Origin: Syngnathus acus
Lineage: Eukaryota > Chordata > Actinopteri > Syngnathiformes > Syngnathidae
Direction of reading: 5' to 3'
DNA: 64,000 bases
NCBI RefSeq assembly: GCF_901709675.1
Contig: NC_051091.1
Location: 12,558,967-12,622,966, forward strand
The translations under genes and the position numbers were made by a program. Below the pieces are notes generated by a model. The model had not been told where the DNA came from. It saw only the letters and a list, made by a program, of their open reading frames with translations, and did not search any database. Shown piece after piece: positions 42,301 to 56,100 of the stretch (the stretch's first letter is position 1; the number at the start of each line of letters is the position of its first letter).

Positions 42301-45300
42301 TCATTCGTTTGAAAGCACTTTGTAATTTCCTAAATAAAGAGTTTGCAGTACTTTGTTGATTTTGCGTATGAATTGTTATAAATCAGGATATTGTTCTATA
42401 TCGATCGTAGAGCACTATATCGTGATGTATCGTGAATGAATCACAGCAGGCTTTAAGATATCGGCAAATATCGTATCGTGTTTCTTTGTATCGATATGAT
42501 ATCGTATCGTGACAAAACCCGCGATTTACACCCCTAGTGATAAGGTGTCATCAGAGTCGAAGGAAAACCTGACTGAGATCACGTCTGATCGTGTAGTCGG
42601 TGTTGTTGTCGCTATGCGGATCTTAACATGTCCAATTACCAATGACCTTTTTTGCGGCTTGCTGAGTCATCATGCCCTTCCCAGCCACTAGCTCTACCGG
42701 ATGCAAAACTATTTTCAACTGTAGTCTTCAGCGTTTGATGTTTTTGGTACCCCCCTCTTGACAAGTCATATGAGGTCAATGAGTGTGGGCCGTTTGGTGT
42801 GAATGCACATGCACGCATGCACACACACACTGAGCGCATGCGCTGGCTGTCACTAACTGGCGCTATGCTCTGTTGTGCCGCCACGGAAGTGGAGTCGGAA
42901 AGCAGATGAAGCCAAACAGTAAAGCTTTTTATTCCAATGGAGAAGCTTCCATTGTGCCCCGAGTAAGACACTCAATGTGCAGCCATGAAGAAATTCATTC
43001 ATTTGGTGAAGAGTGGCCTATTCTTTTGAGTTTATATGCTTAAATGGGCGAGTGCATTTACAAAAAAAAATTCTATTGTGTGTGTTATTTTGTACTGTTT
43101 CCAAGTCTGTGTGTGCTATGGCGCAGGTGTGTGCGATTCTGTGTGATTCTGTGTGTGTATATGTCGACAAGCCAATAAATTCTGACTGTACTCAGTAAGC
43201 GGTTTCCACTCGCCCTCCCACTTCAACGCTCATCCTGAGACTTGTATTTTTATTCCAAGTGGTCCGTGTCGGGTCGTCGGAAATGATTGCGTGCTTTCCG
43301 TGCGTGAGCGCGCGCGTCGTGTCTGCAGTCTTACCAGTGCAATTGGCTTTTCTCTCTTTCCTGCTGTCAAGGGAGGATTCAGGCCCATCCAGGTAACCCG
43401 ATTGCAGACCTGCATGGCATGAGGATGACGAGGAGGGGCTCTCCTGTCCCCTCCTCACAATTCACACGACGGACCTCTGGCGTCGTCTTTTGTATTTGTA
43501 GAGAACAGGGGTAGCGAACTTCTGTCAACATTTCAAGTATTTAGAGGACCAGACTAAATTTAGGAACAAATCCTGATGCAGAGATAAACTCATGTTTATT
43601 ATTAGACATTGTGAGCTGTTTTAGGCCACAGTCTGGAGGTTCCCCACCCCTTTTGTAGAGGAAACGCTTTGACTTTTGTTCATTCATCATTTGCCATTTT
43701 ATTTTTTGCGTATGACTCATCTCCTAACCCGCTTGCTCACTTGCACAAACAGCATGCAGCATTCACAATGTACATTTTAGTCATCACATTTTTTTTCCTG
43801 GAGTAGTAAGGCTGTCTAGAGAAGCTGTCCCTGTTGAATGGATGGGGTTTATTTCCCATCTTTACGCTGACCAACTTGGCAGAGTTTTACTGAGCAATTT
43901 TTCAAGAAAGGCCATTGCACTTGTTATATGTCCATTTTGAAGTGCTTTTCTCACCTAGTTGAAGCTGGATGAATTTCGGACAAAGAAACAAGACTACAAC
44001 ACTGCTTATTTGACGGCTTCACAAAGCCCGGTGCTTTGTATGATGTCACAATAGTAACCTTCCGTGTTTGCTTTCTTCATCGTAAATGCCAAGTACAAGT
44101 GTTTATTTAGTATATTAATTCATTAATGACATGGGGCTATTTGTGCTTTTAGGTCATTGGGTTTATCATGCTAATGAGCCAATCCAGTGGAACTATTGCA
44201 ACTTTTTAACCTCTTCCAAGCTTAAAAGTGCGTGGTTGCTCGTTGTTTGTTGGTAGGTTAGTGTGTTGGATATTTTGTTAACTTGCAGGCTTGTGCGTGA
44301 ACCACATATCTTGATTTCCAGGAAATATTGAAAGAATTGGTTGGATTTGAAATGTATTTTTGTCCGGCAAAGCCTTTTCTTAATGCACATCACCACCATT
44401 ACCAGTAAATGAGTGGTACACTATCATCTGGCACCTGAAAAAATTATGTTTGCGTTAGCGTTCACTTCCCCCCTCCCTTTTGTTGTTTTATTTTTAAACC
44501 TGACAGGCAAAAATGTCTTATGAATAAGCAGTATGGAAACGGACAGTGGAAATGAGCATAACAAAGCAAGACCACCCATCGCCTCCGCTGTACACTCGTT
44601 GGGCAACAATAGCTTCAGCTTCCTCTCCTCCTTTCTGTTGTTTTCCTTTCAGTTTTTCCAGAGGACTCAGATGCAGACTGCAAGGCCCACCATCCCCACA
44701 AACACCCCCACCATACGGCCCGGCTCCCAGGCCCCCACGGCGGCAGTCTACCCTACTAATCAAGCAATCATGATGACCATGGCGCCCATGCCTTTTCCGT
44801 CACCGCAGGCTGCACAGTACTACATACCACAGGTCAGGCGCAGTGTGTATACATTTGTTTACAATGCCTTTATCCCAAGCCAATAAAAACATCATTAGAA
44901 TCAAAACATTCAGTGCCCACAGAGTTTAGGTATTCATTACTAGAAAACCGTAAACGTTTTTTTTCTCTAAAAGAATAGTCTCTTTTCATTTGGTAGATTC
45001 GATGAAAAAAAAAAAGTAGACTTTGGGTCAAAAAATCTGTCAAACGCTGGAAAAAAAAAAGTTTTCATAAGTTAAGTGATTAAGTGTTTAATTGCCTTTA
45101 AAGTGTATAGGAGGGATAAAACTATTTTGAAATGTTTTGTTATAATTCATTTAGATTGTTTTTCTTTCACCATCTGCAGCATATTCCTCACATTGTTTGG
45201 TAATAAAAAGGTATATTATTCTTGATTTTAATATGTAAAGCAATGGGACACCTTAGAACATTTAAATTGTGGGGAAAACATAATGGCCAATTTAAGCTTC

Positions 45301-48300
45301 TTTCATACGACTACGTTCAAGCTGATTTTTTTATTTTTTTTATTTGGTCTATCGGCATTCAAATGCATTTTCGCCTCTGTTGAGGCACTTGAGTGGAATC
45401 TGGTTGTGTACAAGGAAATTTTGTTTGTAATCTGTTCTTTCTGCTGCAAATTGTTTCTGCTGTTACACTGTCAATGTTGTGACTTTTCAATGCGGTGTCG
45501 CCATGCTGATTTGCTTTTTGAGATAAAAAGTAGAAGGAAAGCTGTTTTACCAATTTTGCTGTGAAACACGCATCTAAATTTGCCTGAGGAGAGGAGTGCT
45601 CTTTTCTCGTCCTTATTGACGTCTTTGTCTCTCTGCAGTATCGTCACAGCACTGCCTATGTGGCGCCTCCTCAGCAGTATTCTGTCCAGCCCCCGGGATC
45701 TGGCACCTTCTATCCAGGTCCAGGACCAGGGGAGTACCCGTCCCCCTATCGTGAGTTTTTCCCAAATTCAAAAGACTCCCACACCATAAAAAACACCACC
45801 AATTGTGACCATTGCTTTTGAATGTAGTCATACTAAAACCACCCCCTTCACCCCCACCCCACCCCAAGATTCCCTCAGGTACCACCCACCTGTGTCACCT
45901 TCTGTCCCAGCCCCCGTGCCCACAGCCGGACCGCCGTACTACCCGGGGCAGACGGTGTACTCGGCGTCGCCGCCCATCATAGTGCCTACACCACAGCAAC
46001 CTCCACCAGCCAAGCGCGAGAAAAAAACAGTGAGCACCTTAGTAGTTCATTCAGGGTTTGTAATATAAATATGTACTTTAACTATGACTTTACGACTGCG
46101 TTAGTGGTAGAGCACTGTACAAATGTGTGTTACGAGAAGCCTTCAGCAGCAGTTGTTGGACATGTGCGCTTTAGTGAGATGTGCTCTTTTTGTGCCATTG
46201 TCCTCCCAGATTCGTATCCGCGACCCCAATCGGGGTGGAAGGGACATCACTGAGGAGATCATGGCAGGGGGGTCGGGGAGCAGGAACTCAACGCCCCCTG
46301 CCGGCCCTCCTTCCTCCACTCCTACCCCCCCTCAGGTAGGCTCAGCCCACTATCGCTTTAAGAGCAGGCCGGCTCTAAATGCTGATGTGGTGGCGGCTTT
46401 TTGTCCTCCCTGTGTGTTAACAGTGTGTCTTTCCTCTCCCTCTGTCTTTCTGTTTGATTTTGTTTGTTTTGATTTTTGGCATGTATCCGCGTCCTTTGTG
46501 CTGTAATTGCTGTCGCATTAAACTTCATCCCGTTGCTCCGTTTGTCTTATTACACACCACACCTCATTTGGATTCATTGTCTCTGCTTAATTCCGCTTTG
46601 TACTTTTTTGTTGTCTAATGCTGTCTGGCATCTCTGTGGCTTCTGTTGATTTGTGTGCTGCTCAGTTCTCCTGGCGCCACCCTCATTATTATCCTCACGT
46701 GTTCTACCTCAAACCGCAGCAGCCACTGAGCAGCAGGCAGACTCCGGAGCTGCAGTCGACCTCGCAGCTTCCCCAGCCTCAGCATGGCTCTTCTGAAGAC
46801 TTTACGCCAGAGCCCTTGGCGTCCCCGCAGCAGCCGCAACAAGCGGTGACAACCGGCGCCCAAGAAGCCAAACCAGGGCCAGGTGGGCTTCAATACATAC
46901 ATTCTGTTTTGGGATTGACCAACTCGGAAACACTTGTGTTCCCATTGAAAATAAAAATATACTAGTCCCCCAAAATTTGGAAAACTCTGCTTTCTGATAA
47001 AATGTAAAAATAAATCTAAACGCGCCTAAGCGTCTTTTCCATGATTTGTAAATAGCTCTGGTAAACGCATGAAATGAAACTTTGTCCCTTGATGGTATCA
47101 CAATTTTTTTTGCTAACATTTGTTAGCTGTGCTTTTGCTCCTTACAGGTGTGTCACCAAAATTGGAACCACTTGTCCAAAAGTCTTCCCCAACTGGCCTC
47201 CTGCAGCCGGAAGCTCCATTGGAGAGACTGGAAGCCAGCGCTCCTGCATCGGAACCCTCTTCCACTGATGAACCCGAGCTTGCCTTCCCTGCCGCTCAGC
47301 CCGCCCTCGGGGTCCTGCCGCCCACGGCTGTCGACACTGGTGACCAGCCGCCCTCAACTGCTTCATTCTGCTCTGACGAGGAGCATCAATATTCTTCGAC
47401 GGCGCCTTGTATTCCCACCGCTGACAACACACTTTCGGACGCCCACTCTCGGACTCCGACTGTCTCACTGTCATCGATTTCCAAGGCTGTGAATGGTGTC
47501 GCGGATCCTGACACCGATGCGGATGTGCCGTCCCCTGAGATGCCTTTGGCGTCCCCATCTGGAGCAAATCCTCTTGTTGCTTCTCCCTCTTTTCAAGAGA
47601 CCTCCTCTTTGGAAATCTCACCCTCTGACGTCAGGCCAGAGGTGCCCGTCGCTGCTGAGCTGTCTCCCATGACGTCTTTGGCGATGGTCACCCTGACCTC
47701 CAGCCCTGTCACAACTTTGCGTGTCTCGGTCCCCCCCGGCCTTCCCCCTCTTGTGCAGGCCACAGCAGAGACCGATGAGCCCAAGCAGCCCCTGGAGAGA
47801 AAGGACCTTGTCACCGGGGTGGGGGCAGAGGCCGCTGGAGTCGTTACTGAAGCAGAGACCCAGCATAATTCATTCACTCGGAAGAGCCCCACTACAGGTA
47901 CATGAACACGATGGAAACAGCTTACTTATAAACTTTCACTCCATACAGTATGTTTGAGAAATAATTCTGATTTTAAATTGTAGTCATTTGAAGTAATTGG
48001 AGTACCAAAGAAACTCCTGAAGGTGTAAAAAGCTCTAAAGTGTAGCTAATATTTGCAGTAAATCAGGCTTCAGCTGCTACACCAAAGACCTGGAGGAAAC
48101 CAAATGAATTGATTCACGCCAGAGAAACACCTCTGAAGGAGAATGAGGTAAGAGAAGGAAGATGCTTGCACATTTTTCACATTGATGTACACTTTTTTTT
48201 TTTTTTTTAAATGAAAGCCACTGAAAAATGTCAGCGTATCAAAGAAGCATGACACTTGGAAAGAGAGTGCGAAGAACAGAAAGGCACAATAAATCATGTG

Positions 48301-50098
48301 GAAAATGTTTCTTCGCGTGCTGCAGGAAAGCGCTTAGACGTGACTTTTGGGTCAAGCAAGGTGTTATCCATCATCCTCGCTGCTCGTTCAGCACACTGTT
48401 TGTAAATTCAGCCTTCATTGATGGACAACCACACCCCTACTTTTTCATAGACTTTTTTCATGGCTTGTTCGAGTTGAACGTCGTTGACAAAGCCTCAAAC
48501 CAGTATTATATTGGATATATATACAAATAAATGACCAGTCGCTGGGAATGTATAATGCCAGTATGGATGTAAACTGAGGAACCTGCATATGTAAACCCTT
48601 GCTGTAGGACAAGCCTCGGCTCGTTGACCCTGCTGCTGCGGATCCGGCGCTGCAGTCGACACTGCTTGGGGGCTCCGGGGCATTGCGCTTTGCCTCTGCT
48701 GACGTCCCAGCTCCTGCCAGCAGCCCCGAGGCCAACAGAAGGCTGGCTGTACCAGAGGAGAACGGAGATGCCGAGCCGGAGGCTTTAAGGAACGGGGCGG
48801 GCCATACCTCTGAAAATGAGACCAACGACAGTGGTGCGTCGCCTAGGGACAAAGACAACTCCATTGGGGCCTCGCAGGACATAGAAGGTGAGAGAAACTC
48901 CACTCAAGACTAGTGTTGCAAAATTCTAGAAATTAACCAAAGTATATGGGAATTTGGAAAAAAAATATATACACTGCTCAAAAGAATTAAAGGAACAGTT
49001 TTTTATCAGGGTATGACATGAATTCAATTAGATTTTTCTGATAAGGTTTTGGTCAGGTACGTGGCAGAGGGGGTTGTTAATCAGTTTCAGCTGCATTGGT
49101 GTTGATGGAAATAACAACTGGTGCACTAGAGGGGCAATAACGAGATAGTCCCCAAAACAGGACTGATTTTGCAGGTGGAGGCCATTTCAAGTTCCTCCCT
49201 CTTGATCTTTAGCTAGAGTCATTATCACGACTTGGAGCATGAGGCGATTGCTTAACCCTCCTGAAGTTGCGCAGATTGTCCAACTCCTCCAGGATGGCAC
49301 ATCCATGCGTGCTGTTGCAAGAAGATTTGATGTGTCTCTCAGTACAATCTCCAGAGCATGGAGACAGGCAGTTATTCTAGGAGAGCTGGACAGGGCCGTA
49401 GACGGTCCTCATTCCATCAGCAGGACCGATATCTGCTGCTTTGTGGTAGGAGGAACAGGTTGAGCACTGCCCGAGCCCTACAGAATGACCTCCAGCAGGC
49501 TACTGGTGTGAATGTCTCTGCCCAAACAGTCAGAAACAGACTTCACGAGGGTGGCCTCAGGGCACGACGTCCTGTAGTGTTTCCTGTGCTCATTGCTCAG
49601 CACTGTGGAGCTCGATTTGGCATTTGCCATAGAACACCAGAATTGGCAAGTCCGCCACTGGCGCCCTGTGCTTTTCACAGATGAGAACAGGTTTACCCTG
49701 AGCACCTGTGATAGACGTGAAAGGGTCTGGAGAAGCCAAGGAGAGCGCTATGCTGCCTGCAACATCATTCAGCATGACCGGTTTGGTGGTGGGTCAGTGA
49801 TGGTCTGGGGAGGCATTTCCATGGAGGGACGAACAGACCTCTACAGGCTAGAGAACGGCAGTCTGACTGCCATTAGGTATCGGGATGAAATCCTTGCACC
49901 CATGGTCAGACCCTACGCTGGTGCAGTAGGTCCTGGGTTCCTCCTGATCCACAACAATGCCCGGCCTGTTGTGGCAAGAGTATGCAGACAGTATCTGGAG
50001 CAGGGGTAGGCAAACCTTTTGAGCTCGCGAGCTACTTTTGAAATGACCAAGTCACAAAGATCTACCCAAAAAAAAAAAAATTTTATTTATATATATAG

Positions 50099-50155
<57 letters not shown>

Positions 50156-53100
50156 AGTGCCTTGCGAAAGTATTCGGCCCCCTTGAACCTTTCAACATTT
50201 CGCCACATTTCAGGCTTCAAACATAAAGATATAAAATTTTAATTTTTTGTCAAGAATCAACAACAAGTGGGACACAATCGTGAAGTGGAACGAAATTTAT
50301 TGGATAATTTAAACTTTTTTAACAAATAAAAAACTGAAAAGTGGGGCGTGCAATATTATTCGGCCCCTTTACTTTCAGTGCAGCAAACTCACTCCAGAAG
50401 TTCAGTGAGGATCTTTGAATGACCCAATGTTGTCCTAAATGACTGATGATGATAAATAGAATGCACCTGTGTGTAATCAAGTCTCCGTATAAATGCACCT
50501 GCTCTTTGATAGTCTCAGGGTTCTGTTTAAAGCGCAGAGAGAACCATGAAGACAAAGGAACACACCAGGCAGGTCCGAGATACTGTTGTGGAGATGTTTA
50601 AAGCCGGATTTGGATACAAAAAGATTTCCCAAGCTTTAAACATCTCAAGGAGCACTGTGCAAGCAATTATATTGAAATGGAAGGCGTATCAGACCACTGC
50701 AAATCTACCAAGACCCGGCCGTCCCTCCAAACTTTCATCTCAAACAAGGAGAAGACTGATCAGAGATGCAGCCAAGAGGCCCATGATCACTCTGGATGAA
50801 CTGCAGATAACTACAGCTGAGGTGGGAGAGTCTGTCCATAGGACAACAATCAGTCGTGCACTGCACAAATCTGGCCTTTATGGAAGAGTGGCAAGAAGAA
50901 AGCCATTTCTCAAAGATATCCATAAAAAGTCTCGTTTAAAGTTTGCCACAAGCCACCTGGGAGACACACCAAACATGTGGAAGAAGGTACTCTGGTCAGA
51001 TGAAACCAAAATCGAACTTTTTGGCCACAATGCCAAACGATATGTTTGGCGTAAAAGCAACACAGCTCATCACCCTGAACACACCATCCCCACTGTCAAA
51101 CATGGTGGTGGCAGCATCATGGTTTGGGCCTGCTTTTCTTCAGCAGGGACAGGGAAGATGGCTAAAATTGACGTGGCGCTACAAAGTATTAGCGCAAGGG
51201 GGCCGAATAATATTGCATGCCCCACTTTTCAGTTTTTTATTTGTTAAAAAAGTTTAAATTATCTAATAAATTTCGTTCCACTTCACGATTGTGTCCCACT
51301 TGTTGTTGATTCTCGACAAAAAATTAAAATTTTATATCTTTATGTTTGAAGCCTGAAATGTGGCGAAATGTTGAAAGGTTCAAGGGGGCCGACATATATA
51401 TATGTATATATATATATATATTTGTATGTATGTATGTGTGTGTCATCGTGAAAAAAAAGTCTGACTCCCATTCCCTATGAAAGTGATACTTCTTACTATG
51501 GCCAGCTGCCCCACTCATTTTTATACCCTTTCTTAAGTTTAAGAGAAAAAACAGGGTTCTGACAATTGGAGGGAACTCGCGAGCTAGCGTGTTTGTGTTG
51601 TGTTGTTAGCGCCGTTGTTTGTACACGCACGCGTCAAGTGCAGAAAAAAAATAAAATTGATATCACGCGATCGACCAATAGTGGCTTGGCGATCGACCGG
51701 TCGATCGCGATCGACGTATTGCGCACCTCTGATCTGGAGGATGAAGGAATTGACACAATTGAATGGCCCTCACAATCACCTGATCTAAACCCGATAGAAC
51801 ACCTCTGGGACATAATGTTTCGGTCCATCATACGCTGCCAGGTTGTTCCTCAGACTTTACAGGAGCTCACTGATGCCCTTAGACAGATCTGGGAGGACAT
51901 CTCACAAGACACCATCTGTCGTCTCATTAGGAGCATGCCGCGACGTTGTCAAGCATGCATACAAGCTCGTGGGGGCCACACAAGATATTGAAAAAAAATT
52001 TGAGTTGCAGAAATTGAATTTAGGCAAAAAGGACGAGCCTGCCATATCATTTTTTCACTTTGATTTTTGGGGTGTCTGTATACTGAGCCCTCTGTAGGCA
52101 GAAAACTTTTATTTCCATCAAAAGATGTGGCATCCTTTTGTTCCTGAGACATTTAACTGTCCATATCAGTATAGATATCCCCCCAAAAACATTTCACCAT
52201 TGAAATCTGATGTGTTTTCAAAGTGTTCCTTTAATTTTTTTGAGCAGTGTATATATATATATATATATATATATTCATGCTAGAGTATGATACCTTTTTA
52301 ATTATTTTTTTTAAGTTTGAAATATTTTCAAAATCCAGCCTTCCTCTGATCGGATTTATAATGACCACCGGTCTTATTTTTTTATTTTCTAGGTGGTCCA
52401 GACCTGTCCGATCCCAGCAAGAAGCGACAGTACGACAGGAGCTACTTATTGCGTTTCCAATACATGCCTGCCTGTGTACAGAAACCAGAGGGTCTCCCAC
52501 CAATCAGCGACGTGGTGCTTGACAAGGTGAGTACCCCATTTGGTAGAAGTTGATGGAGGTTGGGTTGATTACTTTTTACCTACCATCTGGTCTTTTATTT
52601 CCAGGCTTATCAAAAGCCCTTTGAGCATGGACTCTTTTTCCATGGTACCCAGTTTAAGGTTCATTAGTACGCCTTTTGTAGTAAGAAAATTCAACGCACT
52701 GGTAGGATGTTGGAAAAATGCTTTACAAACTGTTTTAGCTTTTATTTGACAACCTACCAAGTGTGCTGACTTGTCTTACTAGTGCGAGAAAAATGGCATG
52801 CAATATATGGACCATAAGCTGACGCAGCGCTCAAAGGGCTTTCTCTGCTGGCCGCGGAATCTCTTCTATTCAGTTTTATTAATTTTTTTATTGTGCAAAA
52901 AATCTAATAATCCAATTGCGGGATGTGGTGTGAAAGCGTGAATAGTTGCAGCAAAATCCCACCTCCGCTGTGTAAACCGCAAAGGTAGATCGCGTCAAAG
53001 AGGCTCCTGATTTTTGTATTTAAGTGTGTAATGTAGAGCGTGGGGTTCTGCTGAAATCCTGTTTTGATTAAAATCACACTGCCATTATGTCACACTTGGC

Positions 53101-56100
53101 AGCATTAAGAGGCCGTCCCCCACCTCTGTCAAGAGCCGCTAAACTGGCTGATGTCAAAACTCCTAGTTTTACAGGAAGAAGAGTAACGAAGAGGTCAATG
53201 AGTTGAATACTTTTTTTTTCTCCCTCTTCCCCCGCAATAGTCCCTCTTGCTTCTACGTTCCTTTCTTTCCCTCCACATCTGGTTCTCACTGGACGGCCAT
53301 TTGAGCAGGGCTGTCCTGTAAAAAAAAAAAATACACCAAGCAAAACAACTTAAAATGTTGCAAGGCTGTCAGTTGCAACGAGTCACCTTTAGGCCAACCA
53401 TTGTTAGAAACAAACCCTTTTCTCCAATATTGGCGGAGGATGACTGCTCCCCCTGCTGTTGAAGATTCAGCCATTTTCTATAGCGCTTATTTTAAGGTCA
53501 TGGGTGAGCTGGAGCCAACTCAATTTGGCGAGTGAAGCAGGGCATTCCCTAAGCTGGACACATGTAGACAAACCACCATTCATACTTATATTCACACTTG
53601 AGTAATTTAGACTTTTCAGTAACATGCATACCATTGCAGATGAACCAAAACAAGTTGCCTTCTCGAGCGGTGGATCCCAGGGTGATTTCCAGGGGATCCG
53701 ATTTCACACCTGCCTTTGCAGACTTTGGCAGACAGATGAGCAGTGCGAGAGGTGCTATGGTGAGTCGCAGAAATACCTGACAAACTCTTCTGAAGCTCCG
53801 TGACTGCTTTTATTTGATCAGGGCCCAAGTGGTCAACACAAATAAATGCCTCCCTCAATTACTGTAGATGTGTGACTTTGTCCCTATTAGGAAAAATAAA
53901 AATACATTTTGAAAATATCAAGCTCTATTTAAATCCTTCACTTCCCATCTTCCTGCACAGCTAATGAACATGGGCACGCGGCGGCCTCCTCCAAGGAAGA
54001 TCATCATGAGCGTCCCGGTGAATGATGAAGTTAAACTGCAGAGGGCAAAGAACGCCTGGAAGCCGGGCTCCAAGCGGGAGTGTGTGGTCGAGGACCCGGA
54101 GACCTTGAGGACACAGGTAGGAAATTGGATTTTACCTCCCTTCCACAGATGGAATTGCTGCATTTTTTTTTTGTGGGGTCTTGTCTCCTCCAGGAGCTGT
54201 TCAGGAAAGTGCGCAGCATTCTGAACAAGCTCACGCCGCAGAAGTTCAGCCAGCTGCTGAAGCAGGTGACGGACTTGACCATTGACACAGAAGAGCGACT
54301 GAAGGGGGTGATCGACCTCGTTTTTGAGAAAGCTATTGATGAGCCCAGCTTTTCTGTCGCCTACGGGAACATGTGCAGGTGCCTTGCTGAGGTAAAGCTA
54401 CGGCTGCTATGATTAACTTATAATAACGTGATAAATGTTATAGATATATAAAGTGGCGAACATCCACCTTTGGAAAAACTAAATTGCAATTGTCTGTATT
54501 CTGGTCAGAAAATAATGCTTGCTTAACAGACGTTGCATGTGTGCGTGTGTATACAGCTCAAAGTGGAAATTGCGGACAAGCCAAACAACACAGTCAACTT
54601 TCGTAAGTTGCTGCTCCACCGCTGCCAGAAGGAGTTTGAGAAGGACAAAGTGGATGATGTGGTGTTTGAGAAGAAGCAGAAAGAGCTGGACTCTGCTGAT
54701 TCGGTATGTGCCAGAATCTTTTAAGCTGGTGATTTTTCGGAGTGTGTCATAAGAAATTAGCAGTCATGGAAAATTATTCATGGAACTATTAATCCATTCT
54801 TTGAATTGTTGAAGGTGACGGACATGCCAAAAGCCCATCCCAATGTTGAATCCACCTACCGGTGTTTTTCTTTCTTTATCATGTCCATGCAGTCCACGGA
54901 GCGTGAGCGGCTTCAGGAGGAGTTAGAGGAGGCCAAGGATAAGGCGCGGCGGCGATCCATCGGCAATATCAAGTTCATCGGGGAGCTTTTCAAGCTCAAA
55001 ATGCTTACAGAGGCCATCATGCACGATTGTGTTGTCAAGCTGCTGAAAAACCATGACGAAGAGTCTCTTGAGTGCCTCTGCAGGCTTCTCACCACAATCG
55101 GAAAAGACCTCGACTTTGAAAAAGCCAAGGTGAGCCCCATGGTGCGATTTTGACGGCAAACATTTGTAAACGCGAGTGAAAAAAAATGATCGGCGGAGCC
55201 ACAGACGCACACCTCGCAAGTTTGAATAACCCACTTTAATTTCATCCTCTCCCTAGCCTCGTATGGATCAGTATTTCACTCAGATGGAAAAAATAGTGAA
55301 GGAGAAGAAGACGTCGTCTCGGATACGCTTTATGTTGCAGGACGTCATTGACCTGAGATTGGTGAGTTTTGTCAAAGGCCTCCATGTGATTTTTGTCCTT
55401 TTCTAAAGTGCCATACACAATGTGACACTGCTACGTGTTCACCCCTGTTCTTGTAGCACAACTGGGTGTCCAGAAGAGCCGACCAGGGGCCCAAAACCAT
55501 TGAGCAGATCCACAAGGAGGCCAAAATTGAAGAGCAGGAAGAGCAGAGAAAAGTGCACCAACAGCTGCTCTCCAAAGAGAACAAGAGACGAGGAGGTGAG
55601 GCCACCTGCGTGATCCTTTTCATAGGACTCCCAGTCACATCTGCGCGTCTACAAACGTTCCAACTTTGTGTCCGCATGACCGCGCAGATACAAAGTTTTA
55701 CGCAGCAGCCACCGGGAAGCCTCTGCTGAGCTGCCAGCTGTTACACAGATTGTCTGCGTTTTATTACAGAAATCACTGAACGTTACCTCGTTGCCCCGTA
55801 GCGATGAATGTGACAGAAATAAAATGTGAAAATTCAGATGCATTGTTCTCTGTATCAGCTCTCAGTCCTTTAATGTTCAGCTTCAATTATCTAACGAAGT
55901 TACCTTACGCTCTAACCCTTTGCGCTACAATGGTCGGTGGGTCACATTTTGTTTTATAGATATGCGAGAGCAGAGAGAGCCCCGCATGCCCAGAGAAGAG
56001 ACCTGGAATACCGTGCCCATGACCAAGAACAGCAGGACGATCGACCCGAATAAAATCCCAAAGATATCAAAGGTAAGCTACCGCTGCTATGTCAGGTCTG

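Larger units (their letters stand above)
33371..46335 (+). other. eif4g3: eif4g3 N-terminal exons: PABP-binding region
   Basis: Exons 33371-33443, 36149-36256, 39736-39828, 44653-44832, 45639-45750, 45869-46029, 46210-46335. They encode a Pro/Gln/Tyr-rich region with [20 protein letters not shown], then [16 protein letters not shown] and GRDITEEIM, hallmark stretches of vertebrate eIF4G. The 36149 exon could extend to 36318 through a second donor (GGAGGG/GTGAG), staying open; the shorter end at 36256 matches the expected LSQ-to-SPYNPGQ junction. Phases agree throughout. Confidence 0.85.
50001..51731. mobile_element. hAT-like MITE with 8-bp TSD, host of Tc1 copy 2
   Basis: Starts CAGGGGTAGGCAAACC and ends GCGCACCTCTG, flanked by the perfect duplication ATCTGGAG (49993-50000, 51732-51739). 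The right part is rich in CGATCG palindromes (GATCGACCGGTCGATCG). Expanded by the TA array and the Tc1 insertion. Confidence 0.85.
49239..51991 (+). pseudogene. Disrupted Tc1-like transposase
   Basis: Pieces in three frames: HTH part (49239-49360), linker and second HTH (49358-49600), DDE part (from about 49593 to 49992), then, after the insertion, 51740-51991 with [14 protein letters not shown] and a normal C-terminus (ARGGHTRY). First catalytic Asp (LFTDENRF) and the Glu survive, but the second Asp is Asn (HNNARP). Inactive even without the insertion. Confidence 0.85.
48972..52249 (+). mobile_element. Older Tc1-like element split by nested insertions
   Basis: Ends CACTGCTCAAAAGAATTAAA and TTTAATTTTTTTGAGCAGTG next to TA. 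The element belongs to a different Tc1 family from the 37.5-kb copy. Its transposase is broken by frameshifts and by the hAT insertion at 50001-51731, which itself contains another Tc1 copy. Confidence 0.88.
46666..52526 (+). other. eif4g3: eif4g3 linker and eIF4E-binding exons
   Basis: Exons 46666-46882, 47148-47897 (750 bp, poorly conserved Ser/Thr/Pro/Glu-rich), 48074-48147 (TPKTWRKP), 48608-48887 ([15 protein letters not shown]), 52393-52526. The last has the eIF4E-binding sequence YDRSYLL, which fits Y-x4-L-hydrophobic, followed by [16 protein letters not shown]. The 3.5-kb intron before it is almost filled by the nested transposons at 48972-52249. Confidence 0.88.
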
